DNA of 64,000 nt from Calliopsis andreniformis. Its lineage: Eukaryota > Arthropoda > Insecta > Hymenoptera > Andrenidae. Below the pieces are notes generated by a model that was given only the letters and a program-made list of their open reading frames with translations, was not told the DNA's origin and did no database searches. The position numbers and the translations under genes were made by a program. Below are positions 39,301 to 52,800 of this stretch, piece after piece. The stretch lies in contig NW_027480593.1 of NCBI RefSeq assembly GCF_051401765.1, positions 434,001 to 498,000 on the forward strand, written 5' to 3'. How positions within the stretch are numbered: the stretch's first letter is position 1; each line of letters begins with the position of its first letter.

Positions 39301-39689
39301 GAGGATTGAGGATTGAGTATTGAGGATTGAGGATTGAGGATTGAAGATTCAGTATTGAGGATTGAAGATTGAGGATTGTGGATTGAAGATTGAGTATTGA
39401 GGATTGAAGATTGAGGATTGAGGATTGAGGATTGAGGATTGATGATGAGGGCTGAGGGTTGAGGATTGAGGTTTAAGGACTGCGGACTGAGGATTGAGGA
39501 TTGAGAATTGAGGATTGAGGATTGAGGATTGAAGATTGAGGATTGGGTATTGAGGATTGAAGAATGAGGATTGAGGATTTAGGATTGAGGATAGAGGATT
39601 GAAGATTGAGTATTGAGGATTGAAGATTGACGATTGAGGATTGTGGGTTGAAGATTGTGTATTGAACATTGAGGACTGAGTGTTGAGGG
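36393..39689 (+). repeat. HOR segment 19 (haplotype B)
   Basis: T1 lies at 36393-36531 (ctgttg), L6 at 36887 and T2 at 37102-37248 (atgccgattcg). T1-to-L6 is 494 bp instead of 497, because single bases are missing near 36560, 36829 and 36876. A tandem duplication of about 300 bp lies at 37708-38313. L5 is near 38574. Confidence 0.85.
37708..38313 (+). repeat. Tandem duplication of about 300 bp
   Basis: Both halves begin at gtatcgagg (37708 and 38014) and include cagtatcgagg (near 37936 and 38236). The offset drifts from 306 to 300: the left copy has one extra heptamer near 37.81 kb and lacks one g near 37881. Confidence 0.78.
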
Positions 39690-41862
39690 TTCAGTGATGA
39701 GAATTGATGTTTGTGGATAGAGGTTTGAAGATTGCAGATTGAGTATTGAGTATTGAAAACTGTGAATTGAGGATATTCTATAGAGGATTGAGGATTGTCA
39801 ACTGATTGCTGAGGACTGAGGCCTGAAGATTGAGTATTCAGGATTGAGGATTCAGAATTGAGGTTTGAAGACTGAGGATTGAGGGTTGAAGAATGATTAT
39901 TGAGGATTGAGGGTTGAGAATTGAGAATTGAGGATTGAGGAATGAGGATTGTGGATTGGGTAATGAGGATTGAAGAATGAGGATTGAGAACTGAGGATTG
40001 ACGATTGAGGATTGAAGATTGAGGATTGAGGATTGAGGGTTGAGGTTTGAGGACGAGGACTGAGGGTTGAGGATTGAGGTTTGAGGACAGAGAATTGAGG
40101 ATTGAGGATAGAGAATTGATAATTGAGGATTGAGGATTGAAGATTTAGGATTGGGTATTGAGGATTGAGTATTGGGGATTGAGGATCTAGTATTGGAGAT
40201 TGATTATTTAGGATTGAAGACAGAGGGTTGAGGATTGAGGATTGAGGATTGAGAATTGAGAATTGAGGATGAGGACTGAGGTTTGAGGATTGCGGATGGA
40301 GGATTGAGGATTCAGTGTTGAAGATTCAGTATTGAGGATTGAAGATAGAGAATTGAGGATTGAGGATTTAACATTGATGTCTGAGTGTTGAGGGTTGAGT
40401 GATGAGAATTGACGTTTGTGGATAGAGATATGCAGATTCGAAGATGGCAGATTGAGTATTGAGTATTGAAGACTGTGAATTGAGGATATTCTATTGAGGA
40501 TTGATGATTGGCAACTGATTGTTGAGGACTGAGGGCTGAAGATTTAGGATTCAGGATTGAGGATTCAGAATTGAGGTTTGAGGACTGAGGATTGAGGATA
40601 TAAGATTGAGTATTGAGGATTGAGGACTGAGGATTGAGGATTGAGGATTGAGGATTGAGGATTGAAGATTGAGTATTGAGGATTGAAGATTGAGGATTGA
40701 GGACTGAGGATTGAGGATTGAGGATTGAGGATTGAGGATTGAAGATTGAGTATTGAGGATTGAAGAGTGAGGATTGAGGACTGAGGATTGAGGATTGAGT
40801 ATTGAGGATTGAGCATTGAGGATTGAAGATTGAGTATTGAGGATTGAAGATTGAGGATTGTGGATTGAGGATCGAGGATTGTGGGTTGAGGATTGAAGAT
40901 CGAATATTGATGATTGAAGATTGAGGATTGAGGACTGAGGGTTGTGGATTGAGGACGAGGACTGAGGGTTGATTGTTGATGTTTGAGGTCAGAAGATTGA
41001 GGATTGAGGATTGAGAATCGAGGATTGAGGATTGAGGATTGAAGATTGAGGATTGGGTATTGCGGATTGAAGAATGAGGACTGAGGATTTAGGATTGAGG
41101 ATCGAGGATTGAAGATTGAGTATTGAGGATTGAATATTGAGGATTGAGGACTGAGGGCTGAAGATTGAGGATTCAGGGTTGAGGATTCAGAATTGAGTTT
41201 TGAGGAATGAGGATTGAGTATTGAGGATTGAAGATTGAGTATTGAGGATTGAAGATTGAGGATTGAGGATTGAGGATTGAGGATTGATGATGAGGGCTGA
41301 GGGTTGAGGATTGAGGTTTAAGGACTGAGGACTGAGGATTGAGAATTGAGGATTGAGGATTGAGGATTGAAGATTGAGGATTGGGTATTGAGGATTGAAG
41401 AATGAGGACTGAGGATTTAGGATTGAGGATCGAGGATTGAAGATTGAGTATTGAGGATTGAATATTGAGGATTGAGGACTGAGGGCTGAAGATTGAGGAT
41501 TCAGGGTTGAGGATTCAGAATTGAGGTTTGAGGAATGAGGATTGAGTATTGAGGATTAAAGATTGAGTATTGAGGATTGAAGATTGAGGATTGAGGATTG
41601 AGGATTGAGGATTGATGATGAGGGCTGAGGGTTGAGGATTGAGGTTTAAGGACTGCGGACTGAGGATTGAGGATTGAGAATTGAGGATTGAGGATTGAGG
41701 ATTGAAGATTGAGGATTGGGTATTGAGGATTGAAGAATGAGGATTGAGGATTGAGGATTCAGGATAGAGGATTGAAGATTGAGTATTGAGGATTGAAGAT
41801 TGACGATTGAGGATTGTGGGTTGAAGATTGTGTATTGAACATTGAGGACTGAGTGTTGAGGG
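39690..41862 (+). repeat. HOR segment 20 (haplotype A)
   Basis: T1 lies at 39690-39828 (ctatag), L6 at 40187 and T2 at 40395-40541. The T1-to-T2 start spacing is 705 bp. The variant gatataagattg follows T2 near 40597 and recurs near 42771 and 48226. The attcaggg landmark repeats at 41172 and 41500, from a 328-bp local duplication. Confidence 0.86.
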
Positions 41863-43365
41863 TTCAGTGATGAGAATTGATGTTTGTGGATAGAGGTTTG
41901 AAGATTGCAGATTGAGTATTGAGTATTGAAAACTGTGAATTGAGGATATTCTATAGAGGATTGAGGATTGTCAACTGATTGCTGAGGACTGAGGCCTGAA
42001 GATTGAGGATTCAGGATTGAGGATTCAGAATTGAGGTTTGAAGACTGAGGATTGAGGGTTGAAGAATGATTATTGAGGATTGAGGGTTGAGAATTGAGAA
42101 TTGAGGATTGAGGAATGAGGATTGTGGATTGGGTAATGAGGATTGAAGAATGAGGATTGAGAACTGAGGATTGACGATTGAGGATTGAAGATTGAGGATT
42201 GAGGATTGAGGGTTGAGGTTTGAGGACGAGGACTGAGGGTTGAGGATTGAGGTTTGAGGACAGAGAATTGAGGATTGAGGATAGAGAATTGATAATTGAG
42301 GATTGAGGATTGAAGATTTAGGATTGGGTATTGAGGATTGAGGATTGGGGATTGAGGATCTAGTATTGGAGATTGATTATTTAGGATTGAAGACAGAGGG
42401 TTGAGGATTGAGGATTGAGGATTGAGAATTGAGAATTGAGGATGAGGACTGAGGTTTGAGGATTGCGGATGGAGGATTGAGGATTCAGTGTTGAAGATTC
42501 AGTATTGAGGATTGAAGATAGAGAATTGAGGATTGAGGATTTAACATTGATGTCTGAGTGTTGAGGGTTGAGTGATGAGAATTGACGTTTGTGGATAGAG
42601 ATATGCAGATTCGAAGATTGCAGATTGAGTATTGAGTATTGAAGACTGTGAATTGAGGATATTCTATTGAGGATTGATGATTGGCAACTGATTGTTGAGG
42701 ACTGAGGGCTGAAGATTTAGGATTCAGGATTGAGGATTCAGAATTGAGGTTTGAGGACTGAGGATTGAGGATATAAGATTGAGTATTGAGGATTGAGGAC
42801 TGAGGATTGAGGATTGAGGATTGAGGATTGAGGATTGAAGATTGAGTATTGAGGATTGAAGATTGAGGATTGAGGACTGAGGATTGAGGATTGAAGATTG
42901 AGTATTGAGGATTGAGGACTGAGGATTGAGGATTGAGGATTGAGGATTGAGGATTGAAGATTGAGTATTGAGGATTGAAGAGTGAGGATTGAGGACGGAG
43001 GATTGAGGATTGAGTATTGAGGATTGAGGATTGAGGATTGAAGATTGAGTATTGAGGATTGAAGATTGAGGATTGTGGATTGAAGATTGAGTATTGAGGA
43101 TTGAAGAATGAGGATTGTGAATTGAGGATTGAGAATTGACGATGAGGGCTGAGGGTTGAGGATTGAGGTTTGAGGACTGAGGACTGAGGATTGAGGATTG
43201 AGAATTGAGGATTGAGGATTGAGGATTGAGGATTGAGGATTGAAGATTGAGGATTGGGTATTGAGGATTGAACATTGAGGATTGAGGATTGAGTATCGAG
43301 GATTGAGGATTGAGGATTGAAGATTGAATATTGATGATTGTAGATTGAGGATTGAGGATTGAAGA
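40310..43365 (+). repeat. Copy pair of about 3.1 kb, left member
   Basis: It matches 45,719-48,816. The offset is 5,409 at the T2 cassette and 5,451 from about 40.7 kb onward, a step of 42 bp (six heptamers). Both copies share rare states: gattgttgatg in L5, gagttttgagg, gatataagattg and gaggacggagg. Confidence 0.83.
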
Positions 43366-44614
43366 TTGAGGTTTGAGGACTGAGGACTGAGGATTGAGGA
43401 TTGAGAATTGAGGATTGAGGATTGAGGATTGAGGATTGAGGATTGAAGATTGAGGATTGGGTATTGAGGATTGAACATTGAGGATTGAGGATTGAGTATC
43501 GAGGATTGAGGATTGAGGATTGAAGACTGAATATTGATGATTGTAGATTGAGGATTGAGGATTGAAGATTGAGGATTGAGGACTGAGGATTGAGGATTGA
43601 GTATTGAGGATTGAGGATTGAAGATTGTGTATTGAGGTCGAAGATTGAGGATTGAGGACTGAGGATTGAGGATTGAGTATTGAGGATTGAGGATTGAGGA
43701 TTGAAGATTCAGCATTGAGGATTGAAGATTGAGGATTGTGGATTGAAGATTGAGTATTGAGGATTGAAGATTGAGGATTGAGGATTGAGGATTGAGAATT
43801 GACGATGAGGGCTGCGGGTTGAGGGTTGAGGTTTGAGGACTGAGGACTGAGAATTGAGGATTGAGAATTGAGGATTGAGGATTGAGGATTGAGGATTGAA
43901 GATTGAGGATTGGGTATTGAGGATTGAACATTGAGGATTGAGGATTGAGGATCGAGGATTGTGGGTTGAGGATTGAAGATTGAATATTGATGATTGAAGA
44001 TTGAGGATTGAGGACTGAGTGTTGTGGATTGAGGACGAGGACTGAGGGTTGATTATTGATGTTTGAGGTCAGAAGATTGAGGATTGAGGATTGAGAATCG
44101 AGGATTGAGGATTGAGGATTGAAGATTGAGGATTGGGTATTGAGGATTGAAGAATGAGGACTGAGGATTTAGGATTGAGGATCGAGGATTGAAGATTGAG
44201 TATTGAGGATTGAATATTGAGGATTGAGGACTGAGGGCTGAAGATTGAGGATTCAGGGTTGAGGATTCAGAATTGAGGTTTGAGGACTGAGGATTGAGGA
44301 TTGAGGATTGAAGATTGAGTATTGAGGATTGAAGATTGAGGATTGAGGATTGAGGATTGAGGATTGAGGATGAGGGCTGAGGGTTGAGGATTGAGGTTTA
44401 AGGACTGAGGACTGAGGATTGAGGATTGAGAATTGAGGATTGAGGATTGAGGATTGAAGATTGAGGATTGGGTATTGAGGATTGAAGAATGAGTATTGAG
44501 GATTGAGGATTGAGGGTAGAGGATTGAAGATTGAGTATTGAGGATTGAAGATTAACGATTGAGGATTGTGAGTTGAAGATTGTGTATTGAACATTGAGGA
44601 CTGAGTGTTGAGGG
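41863..44614 (+). repeat. HOR segment 21 (haplotype A)
   Basis: T1 lies at 41863-42001, L6 at 42360 and T2 at 42568-42714. The spacing is 705 bp. Its left part (to about 43,365) belongs to the 3.1-kb copy pair. A 119-bp local pattern lies at 42.78-43.0 kb. L5 is near 44049. Confidence 0.86.
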
Positions 44615-47313
44615 TTTAGTGATGAGAATTGATGTTTGTGGATAGAGGTTTGAAGATTGCAGATTGAGTATTGAGTATTGAAAACTGTGAATTGAGGATA
44701 TTCTATAGAGGATTGAGGATTGTCAACTGATTGCTGAGGACTGAGGACTGAAGATTGAGGATTCAGGATTGAGGATTCAGAATTGAGGTTTGAAGACTGA
44801 GGATTGAGGATTGAAGAATGATTATTGAGGATTGAGGGTTGAGAATTGAGGATTGAGGATTGAGGAATGAGGATTGTGGATTGGGTAATGAGGATTGAAG
44901 AATGAGGATTGAGAATTGAGGATTGACGATTGAGGATTGAAGATTGAGGATTGAGGATTGAGGGTTGAGGTTTGAGGACGAGGACTGAGGGTTGAGGATT
45001 GAGGTTTGAGGACAGAGAATTGAGGATTGAGGATTGAGAACTGATAATTGAGGATTGAGGATTGAAGATTTAGGATTGGGTATTGAGGATTGAGGATTGG
45101 GGATTGAGGATCTAGTATTGGAGATTGATTATTTAGGATTGAAGATAGAGGGTTGAGGATTGAGGATTGAGGATTGAGAATTGAGAATTGAGGATGAGGA
45201 CTGAGGTTTGAGGATTGAGGATTGAGGATTGAGGATTGAGGATTGAGTGTTGAAGATTCAGTATTGAGGATTGAAGATAGAGAATTGAGGATTGAGGATT
45301 TAACATTGATGTCTGAGTGTTGAGGGTTGAGTGATGAGAATTGACGTTTGTCGATAGAGATATGCAGATTCGAAGATTGCAGATTGAGTATTGAGTATTG
45401 AAGACTGTGAATTGAGGATATTCTATTGAGGATTGATGATTGGCAACTGATTGTTGAGGACTGAGGTCTGAAGATTCAGAATTGAGGTTTGAGGACTGAG
45501 GATTAAGGATTGAAGATTGAGTATTGAGGATTGAGGACTGAGGATTGAGGATTGAGGATTGAGGATTGAGGATTGAGGATTGAAGATTGAGTATTGAGGA
45601 TTGAAGATTGAGGATTGAGGACTGAGGATTGAGGATTGAAGATTGAGTATTGAGGATTGAGGACTGAGGATTGAGGATTGAGGATTGAGGATTGAGGATT
45701 GAAGATTGAGGATTGAGGATTGAGTGTTGAAGATTCAGTATTTAGGATTGAAGATAGAGAATTGAGGATTGAGGATTTAACATTGATGTCTGAGTGTTGA
45801 GGGTTGAGTGATGAGAATTGACGTTTGTCGATAGAGATATGCAGATTCGAAGATTGCAGATTGAGTATTGAGTATTGAAGACTGTGAATTGAGGATATTC
45901 TATTGAGGATTGATGATTGGCAACTGATTGTTGAGGACTGAGGGCTGAAGATTTAGGATTCAGGATTGAGGATTCAGAATTGAGGTTTGAGGACTGAGGA
46001 TTGAGGATTGAAGATTGAGTATTGAGGATTGAGGACTGAGGATTGAGGATTGAGGATTGAGGATTGAGGATTGAAGATTGAGTATTGAGGATTGAAGATT
46101 GAGGATTGAGGACTGAGGATTGAGGATTGAAGATTGAGTATTGAGGATTGAGGACTGAGGATTGAGGATTGAGGATTGAGGATTGAGGATTGAAGATTGA
46201 GTATTGAGGATTGAAGAGTGAGGATTGAGGACTGAGGATTGAGGATTGAGTATTGAGGATTGAGGATTGAGGATTGAAGATTGAGTATTGAGGATTGAAG
46301 ATTGAGGATTGTGGATTGAGGATCGAGGATTGTGGGTTGAGGATTGAAGATCGAATATTGATGATTGAAGATTGAGGATTGAGGACTGAGGGTTGTGGAT
46401 TGAGGACGAGGACTGAGGGTTGATTGTTGATGTTTGAGGTCAGAAGATTGAGGATTGAGGATTGAGAATCGAGGATTGAGGATTGAGGATTGAAGATTGA
46501 GGATTGGGTATTGCGGATTGAAGAATGAGGACTGAGGATTTAGGATTGAGGATCGAGGATTGAAGATTGAGTATTGAGGATTGAATATTGAGGATTGAGG
46601 ACTGAGGGCTGAAGATTGAGGATTCAGGGTTGAGGATTCAGAATTGAGTTTTGAGGAATGAGGATTGAGTATTGAGGATTGAAGATTGAGTATTGAGGAT
46701 TGAAGATTGAGGATTGAGGATTGAGGATTGAGGATTGATGATGAGGGCTGAGGGTTGAGGATTGAGGTTTAAGGACTGAGGACTGAGGATTGAGAATTGA
46801 GGATTGAGGATTGAGGATTGAAGATTGAGGATTGGGTATTGAGGATTGAAGAATGAGGACTGAGGATTTAGGATTGAGGATCGAGGATTGAAGATTGAGT
46901 ATTGAGGATTGAATATTGAGGATTGAGGACTGAGGGCTGAAGATTGAGGATTCAGGGTTGAGGATTCAGAATTGAGGTTTGAGGAATGAGGATTGAGTAT
47001 TGAGGATTAAAGATTGAGTATTGAGGATTGAAGATTGAGGATTGAGGATTGAGGATTGAGGATTGATGATGAGGGCTGAGGGTTGAGGATTGAGGTTTAA
47101 GGACTGCGGACTGAGGATTGAGGATTGAGAATTGAGGATTGAGGATTGAGGATTGAAGATTGAGGATTGGGTATTGAGGATTGAAGAATGAGGATTGAGG
47201 ATTGAGGATTCAGGATAGAGGATTGAAGATTGAGTATTGAGGATTGAAGATTGACGATTGAGGATTGTGGGTTGAAGATTGTGTATTGAACATTGAGGAC
47301 TGAGTGTTGAGGG
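44615..47313 (+). repeat. HOR segment 22 (haplotype A, T2 doubled)
   Basis: T1 lies at 44615-44753 with two private changes: tttagtg at its start and ggactgaag instead of ggcctgaag at its end. L6 is at 45112. T2 occurs twice, at 45327-45473 and 45804-45950, from a 477-bp tandem duplication. Both T2 copies carry gtcgatagag, also seen at 29362. L5 is near 46418. Confidence 0.86.
45244..46197 (+). repeat. 477-bp tandem duplication carrying T2
   Basis: 45,244-45,720 and 45,721-46,197 are adjacent copies, each with a full T2 cassette. The left copy lacks a short stretch after T2: gaggtctgaag joins directly to attcagaattg near 45,473. The shared gtcgatagag shows that one copy gave rise to the other. 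Confidence 0.82.
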
Positions 47314-48816
47314 TTCAGTGATGAGAATTGATGTTTGTGGATAGAGGTTTGAAGATTGCAGATTGAGTATTGAGTATTGAAAACTGTGAATTGAGGATAT
47401 TCTATAGAGGATTGAGGATTGTCAACTGATTGCTGAGGACTGAGGCCTGAAGATTGAGGATTCAGGATTGAGGATTCAGAATTGAGGTTTGAAGACTGAG
47501 GATTGAGGGTTGAAGAATGATTATTGAGGATTGAGGGTTGAGAATTGAGAATTGAGGATTGAGGAATGAGGATTGTGGATTGGGTAATGAGGATTGAAGA
47601 ATGAGGATTCAGAACTGAGGATTGACGATTGAGGATTGAAGATTGAGGATTGAGGATTGAGGGTTGAGGTTTGAGGACGAGGACTGAGGGTTGAGGATTG
47701 AGGTTTGAGGACAGAGAATTGAGGATTGAGGATAGAGAATTGATAATTGAGGATTGAGGATTGAAGATTTAGGATTGGGTATTGAGGATTGAGGATTGGG
47801 GATTGAGGATCTAGTATTGGAGATTGATTATTTAGGATTGAAGACAGAGGGTTGAGGATTGAGGATTGAGGATTGAGAATTGAGAATTGAGGATGAGGAC
47901 TGAGGTTTGAGGATTGCGGATGGAGGATTGAGGATTGAGTGTTGAAGATTCAGTATTGAGGATTGAAGATAGAGAATTGAGGATTGAGGATTTAACATTG
48001 ATGTCTGAGTGTTGAGGGTTGAGTGATGAGAATTGACGTTTGTGGATAGAGATATGCAGATTCGAAGATTGCAGATTGAGTATTGAGTATTGAAGACTGT
48101 GAATTGAGGATATTCTATTGAGGATTGATGATTGGCAACTGATTGTTGAGGACTGAGGGCTGAAGATTTAGGATTCAGGATTGAGGATTCAGAATTGAGG
48201 TTTGAGGACTGAGGATTGAGGATATAAGATTGAGTATTGAGGATTGAGGACTGAGGATTGAGGATTGAGGATTGAGGATTGAGGATTGAAGATTGAGTAT
48301 TGAGGATTGAAGATTGAGGATTGAGGACTGAGGATTGAGGATTGAAGATTGAGTATTGAGGATTGAGGACTGAGGATTGAGGATTGAGGATTGAGGATTG
48401 AGGATTGAAGATTGAGTATTGAGGATTGAAGAGTGAGGATTGAGGACGGAGGATTGAGGATTGAGTATTGAGGATTGAGGATTGAGGATTGAAGATTGAG
48501 TATTGAGGATTGAAGATTGAGGATTGTGGATTGAAGATTGAGTATTGAGGATTGAAGAATGAGGATTGTCAATTGAGGATTGAGAATTGACGATGAGGGC
48601 TGAGGGTTGAGGATTGAGGTTTGAGGACTGAGGACTGAGGATTGAGGATTGAGAATTGAGGATTGAGGATTGAGGATTGAGGATTGAGGATTGAAGATTG
48701 AGGATTGGGTATTGAGGATTGAACATTGAGGATTGAGGATTGAGTATCGAGGATTGAGGATTGAGGATTGAAGATTGAATATTGATGATTGTAGATTGAG
48801 GATTGAGGATTGAAGA
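45719..48816 (+). repeat. Copy pair of about 3.1 kb, right member
   Basis: It is the partner of 40,310-43,365 and lies across HOR segments 22 and 23. Differences seen are single bases, for example gattgtcaattg near 48568 against gattgtgaattg near 43117, and gattcagaactg near 47607. Confidence 0.83.
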
Positions 48817-51800
48817 TTGAGGATTGAGGACTGAGGATTGAGGATTGAGTATTGAGGATTGAGGATTGAGGATTGAACATTGAGGATTGAGGATTGAGTA
48901 TCGAGGATTGAGGATTGAGGATTGAAGATTGAATATTGATGATTGTAGATTGAGGATTGAGGATTGAAGATTGAGGTTTGAGGACTGAGGATTGAGGATT
49001 GAGTATTGAGGATTGAGGATTGAGGATTGAAGATTGAGTATTGAGGTAGAAGATTGAGGATTGAGGACTGAGGATTGAGGATTGAGTCTTGAGGATTGAG
49101 GATTGAGGATTGAAGATTCAGTATTGAGGATTGAAGATTGAGGATTGTGGATTGAAGATTGAGTATTGAGGATTGAAGATTGAGGGCTGCGGGTTGAGGG
49201 TTGAGGTTTGAGGACTGAGGACTGAGAATTGAGGATTGAGAATTGAGGATTGAGGATTGAGGATTGAGGATTGAAGATTGAGGATTGGGTACTGAGGATT
49301 GAACATTGAGGATTGAGGATTGAGGATCGAGGATTGTGGGTTGAGGATTGAAGATTGAATATTGATGATTGAAGATTGAGGATTGAGGACTGAGGGTTGT
49401 GGATTGAGAACGAGGACTGAGGGTTGATTATTGATGTTTGAGGTCAGAAGATTGAGGATTGAGGATTGAGGATCGAGGATTGAGGATTGAGGATTGAAGA
49501 TTGAGGATTGGGTATTGAGGATTGAAGGATGAGGACTGAGGATTTAGGATTGAGGATCGAGGATTGAAGATTGAGTATTGAGGATTGAATATTGAGGATT
49601 GAGGACTGAGGGCTGAAGATTGAGGATTCAGGGTTGAGGATTCATAATTGAGGTTTGAGGACTGAGGATTGAGGATTGAGGATTGAAGATTGAGTATTCA
49701 GGATTGAAGATTGAGGATTGAGGATTGAGGATTGAGGATTGAGGATGAGGGCTGAGGGTTGAGGATTGAGGTTTAAGGACTGAGGACTGAGGATTGAGGA
49801 TTGAGAATTGAGGATTGAGTATTGAGGATTGAAGAGTGAGGATTGTGGATTGAAGATTGAGTATTGAGGATTGAAGAATGAGGATTGAGAATTGAGGATT
49901 GAGAATTGACGATGAGGGCTGAGGGTTGAGGATTGAGGTTTGAGGACTGAGGACTGAGGATTGAGGATTGAGAATTGAGGATTGAGGATTGAGGATTGAG
50001 GATTGAGGATTGAAGATTGAGGATTGGGTATTGAGGATTGAACATTGAGGATTGAGGATTGAGTATCGAGGATTGAGGATTGAGGATTGAAGACTGAATA
50101 TTGATGATTGTAGATTGAGGATTGAGGATTGAAGATTGAGGATTGAGGACTGAGGATTGAGGATTGAGTATTGAGGATTGAGGATTGAGGATTGAAGATT
50201 GAGTATTGAGGATTGAGGACTGAGGATTGAGGATTGAGGATTGAGGATTGAGGATTGAGGATTGAAGATTGAGTATTGAGGATTGAAGATTGAGGATTGA
50301 GGACTGAGGATTGAGGATTGAAGATTGAGTATTGAGGATTGAGGACTGAGGATTGAGGATTGAGGATTGAGGATTGAGGATTGAAGATTGAGTATTGAGG
50401 ATTGAAGAGTGAGGATTGAGGACTGAGGATTGAGGATTGAGTATTGAGTATTGAGGATTGAGGATTGAAGATTGAGTATTGAGGATTGAAGATTGAGGAT
50501 TGTGGATTGAAGATTGAGTATTGAGGATTGAAGAATGAGGATTGTGAATTGAGGATTGAGAATTGACGATGAGGGCTGAGGTTTGAGGATTGAGGTTTGA
50601 GGACTGAGGACTGAGGATTGAGGATTGAGAATTGAGGATTGAGGATTGAGGATTGAGGATTGAGGATTGAAGGTTGAGGATTGGGTATTGAGGATTGAAC
50701 ATTGAGGATTGAGGATTGAGTATCGAGGATTGAGGATTGAGGATTGAAAATTGAATATTGATGATTGTAGATTCAGGATTGAGGATTGAAGATTGAGGAT
50801 TGAGGACTGAGGATTGAGGATTGAGTATTGAGGATTGAGGTTTGAGGATTGAAGATTGAGTATTGAGGTAGAAGATTGAGGATTGAGGACTGAGGATTGA
50901 GGATTGAGTATTGAGGATTGAGGATTGAAGATTCAGTATTGAGGATTGAAGATTGAGGATTGTGGATTGAAGATTGAGTATTGAGAATTGAAGATTGAGG
51001 ATTGAGGATTGAGGATTGAGAATTGACGATGAGGGCTGCGGGTTGAGGGTTGAGGTTTGAGGACTGAGGACTGAGAATTGAGGATTGAGAATTGAGGATT
51101 GAGGATTGAGGATTGAGGATTGAAGATTGAGGATTGGGTATTAAGGATTGAACATTGAGGATTGAGGATTGAGGATCGAGGATTGTGGGTTGAGGATTGA
51201 AGATTGAATATTGATGATTGAAGATTGAGGATTTAGGACTGAGGGTTGTGGATTGAGGACGAGGACTGAGGGTTGATTATTGATGTTTGAGGTCAGAAGA
51301 TTGAGGATTGAGGATTGAGAATCGAGGATTGAGGATTGAGGATTGAAGATTGAGGATTGGGTATTGAGGATTGAATATTGAGGATTGAGGACTGAGGGCT
51401 GAAGATTGAGGATTCAGGGTTGAGGATTCAGAATTGAGGTTTGAGGACTGAGGATTGAGGATTGAGGATTGAAGATTGAGTATTGAGGATTGAAGATTGA
51501 GGATTGAGGATTGAGGATTGAGGATTGAGGATGAGGGCTGAGGGTTGAGGATTGAGGTTTAAGGACTGAGGACAGAGGATTGAGGATTGAGAATTGAGGA
51601 TTGAGTATTGAGGATTGAAGAGTGAGGATTGTGGATTGAAGATTGAGTATTGAGGATTGAAGAATGAGGATTGAGAATTGAGGATTGAGAATTGACGATG
51701 AGGGCTGAGGGCTGAGGATTGAGGTTTGAGGAGTGAGGACTGAGGATTGAGGATTGAGAATTGAGGATTGAGGATTGAGGATTGAGGATTGAGGATTGAA

Positions 51801-52800
51801 GATTGAGGATTGGGTATTGAGGATTGAACATTGAGGATTGAGGATTGAGTATCGAGGATTGAGGATTGAGGATTGAAGATTGAATATTGATGATTGTAGA
51901 TTGAGGATTGAGGATTGAAGATTGAGGATTGAGGACTGAGGATTGAGGATTGAGTATTGAGGATTGAGGATTGAGGATTGAAGCTTGTGTATTGAGGTAG
52001 AAGATTGAGGATTGAGGTCTGAGGATTGAGGATTGAGCATTGAGGATTGAGGATTGAGGATTGAAGATTCAGTATTGAGGATTGAAGATTGAGGATTGTG
52101 GATTGAAGATTGAGTATTGAGGATTGAGGATCGAGGATTGTGGGTTGAGGATTGAAGATTGAATATTGGTGATTGAAGATTGAGGATTGAGAACTGAGGG
52201 TTGTGGATTGAGGACGAGGACTGAGGGTTGATTATTGATGTTTGAGGTCAGAAGATTGAGGATTGAGGATTGAGAATCGAGGATTGAGGATTGAGGATTG
52301 AAGATTGAGGATTGGGTATTGAGGATTGAAGAATGAGGACTGAGGATTTAGGATTGAGGATCGAGGATTGAAGATTGAGTATTGAGGATTGAATATTGAG
52401 GATTGAGGACTGAGGGCTGAAGATTGAGGATTCAGGGTTGAGGATTCAGAATTGAGGTTTGAGGACTGAGGATTGAGGATTGAGGATTGAAGATTGAGTA
52501 TTGAGGATTGAAGATTGAGGATTGAGGATTGAGGATTGAGGATTGAGGATGAGGGCTGAGGGTTGAGGATTGAGGTTTAAGGACTGAGGACTGAGGACTG
52601 AGGATTGAGGATTGAGAATTGAGGATTGAGGATTGAGGATTGAAGATTGAGGATTGGGTATTGAGGATTGAAGAACGAGGATTGAGGATTGAGGATTGAG
52701 GGTAGAGGATTGAAGATTGAGTATTGAGGATTGAAGATTGACGATTGAGGATTGTGGGTTGAAGATTGTGTGTTGAACATTGAGGACTGAGTTTTGAGGG
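47314..52800 (+). repeat. HOR segment 23 (haplotype A with a long cassette-free tail)
   Basis: T1 lies at 47314-47452, L6 at 47811 and T2 at 48019-48165 (705-bp spacing). The following 4.6 kb has no T1, T2 or T3. It contains L5 copies near 49425, 51271 and 52226 and repeated gtatcgagg and gctgcggg landmarks, so it looks like two downstream halves joined without the cassette half. Confidence 0.82.
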
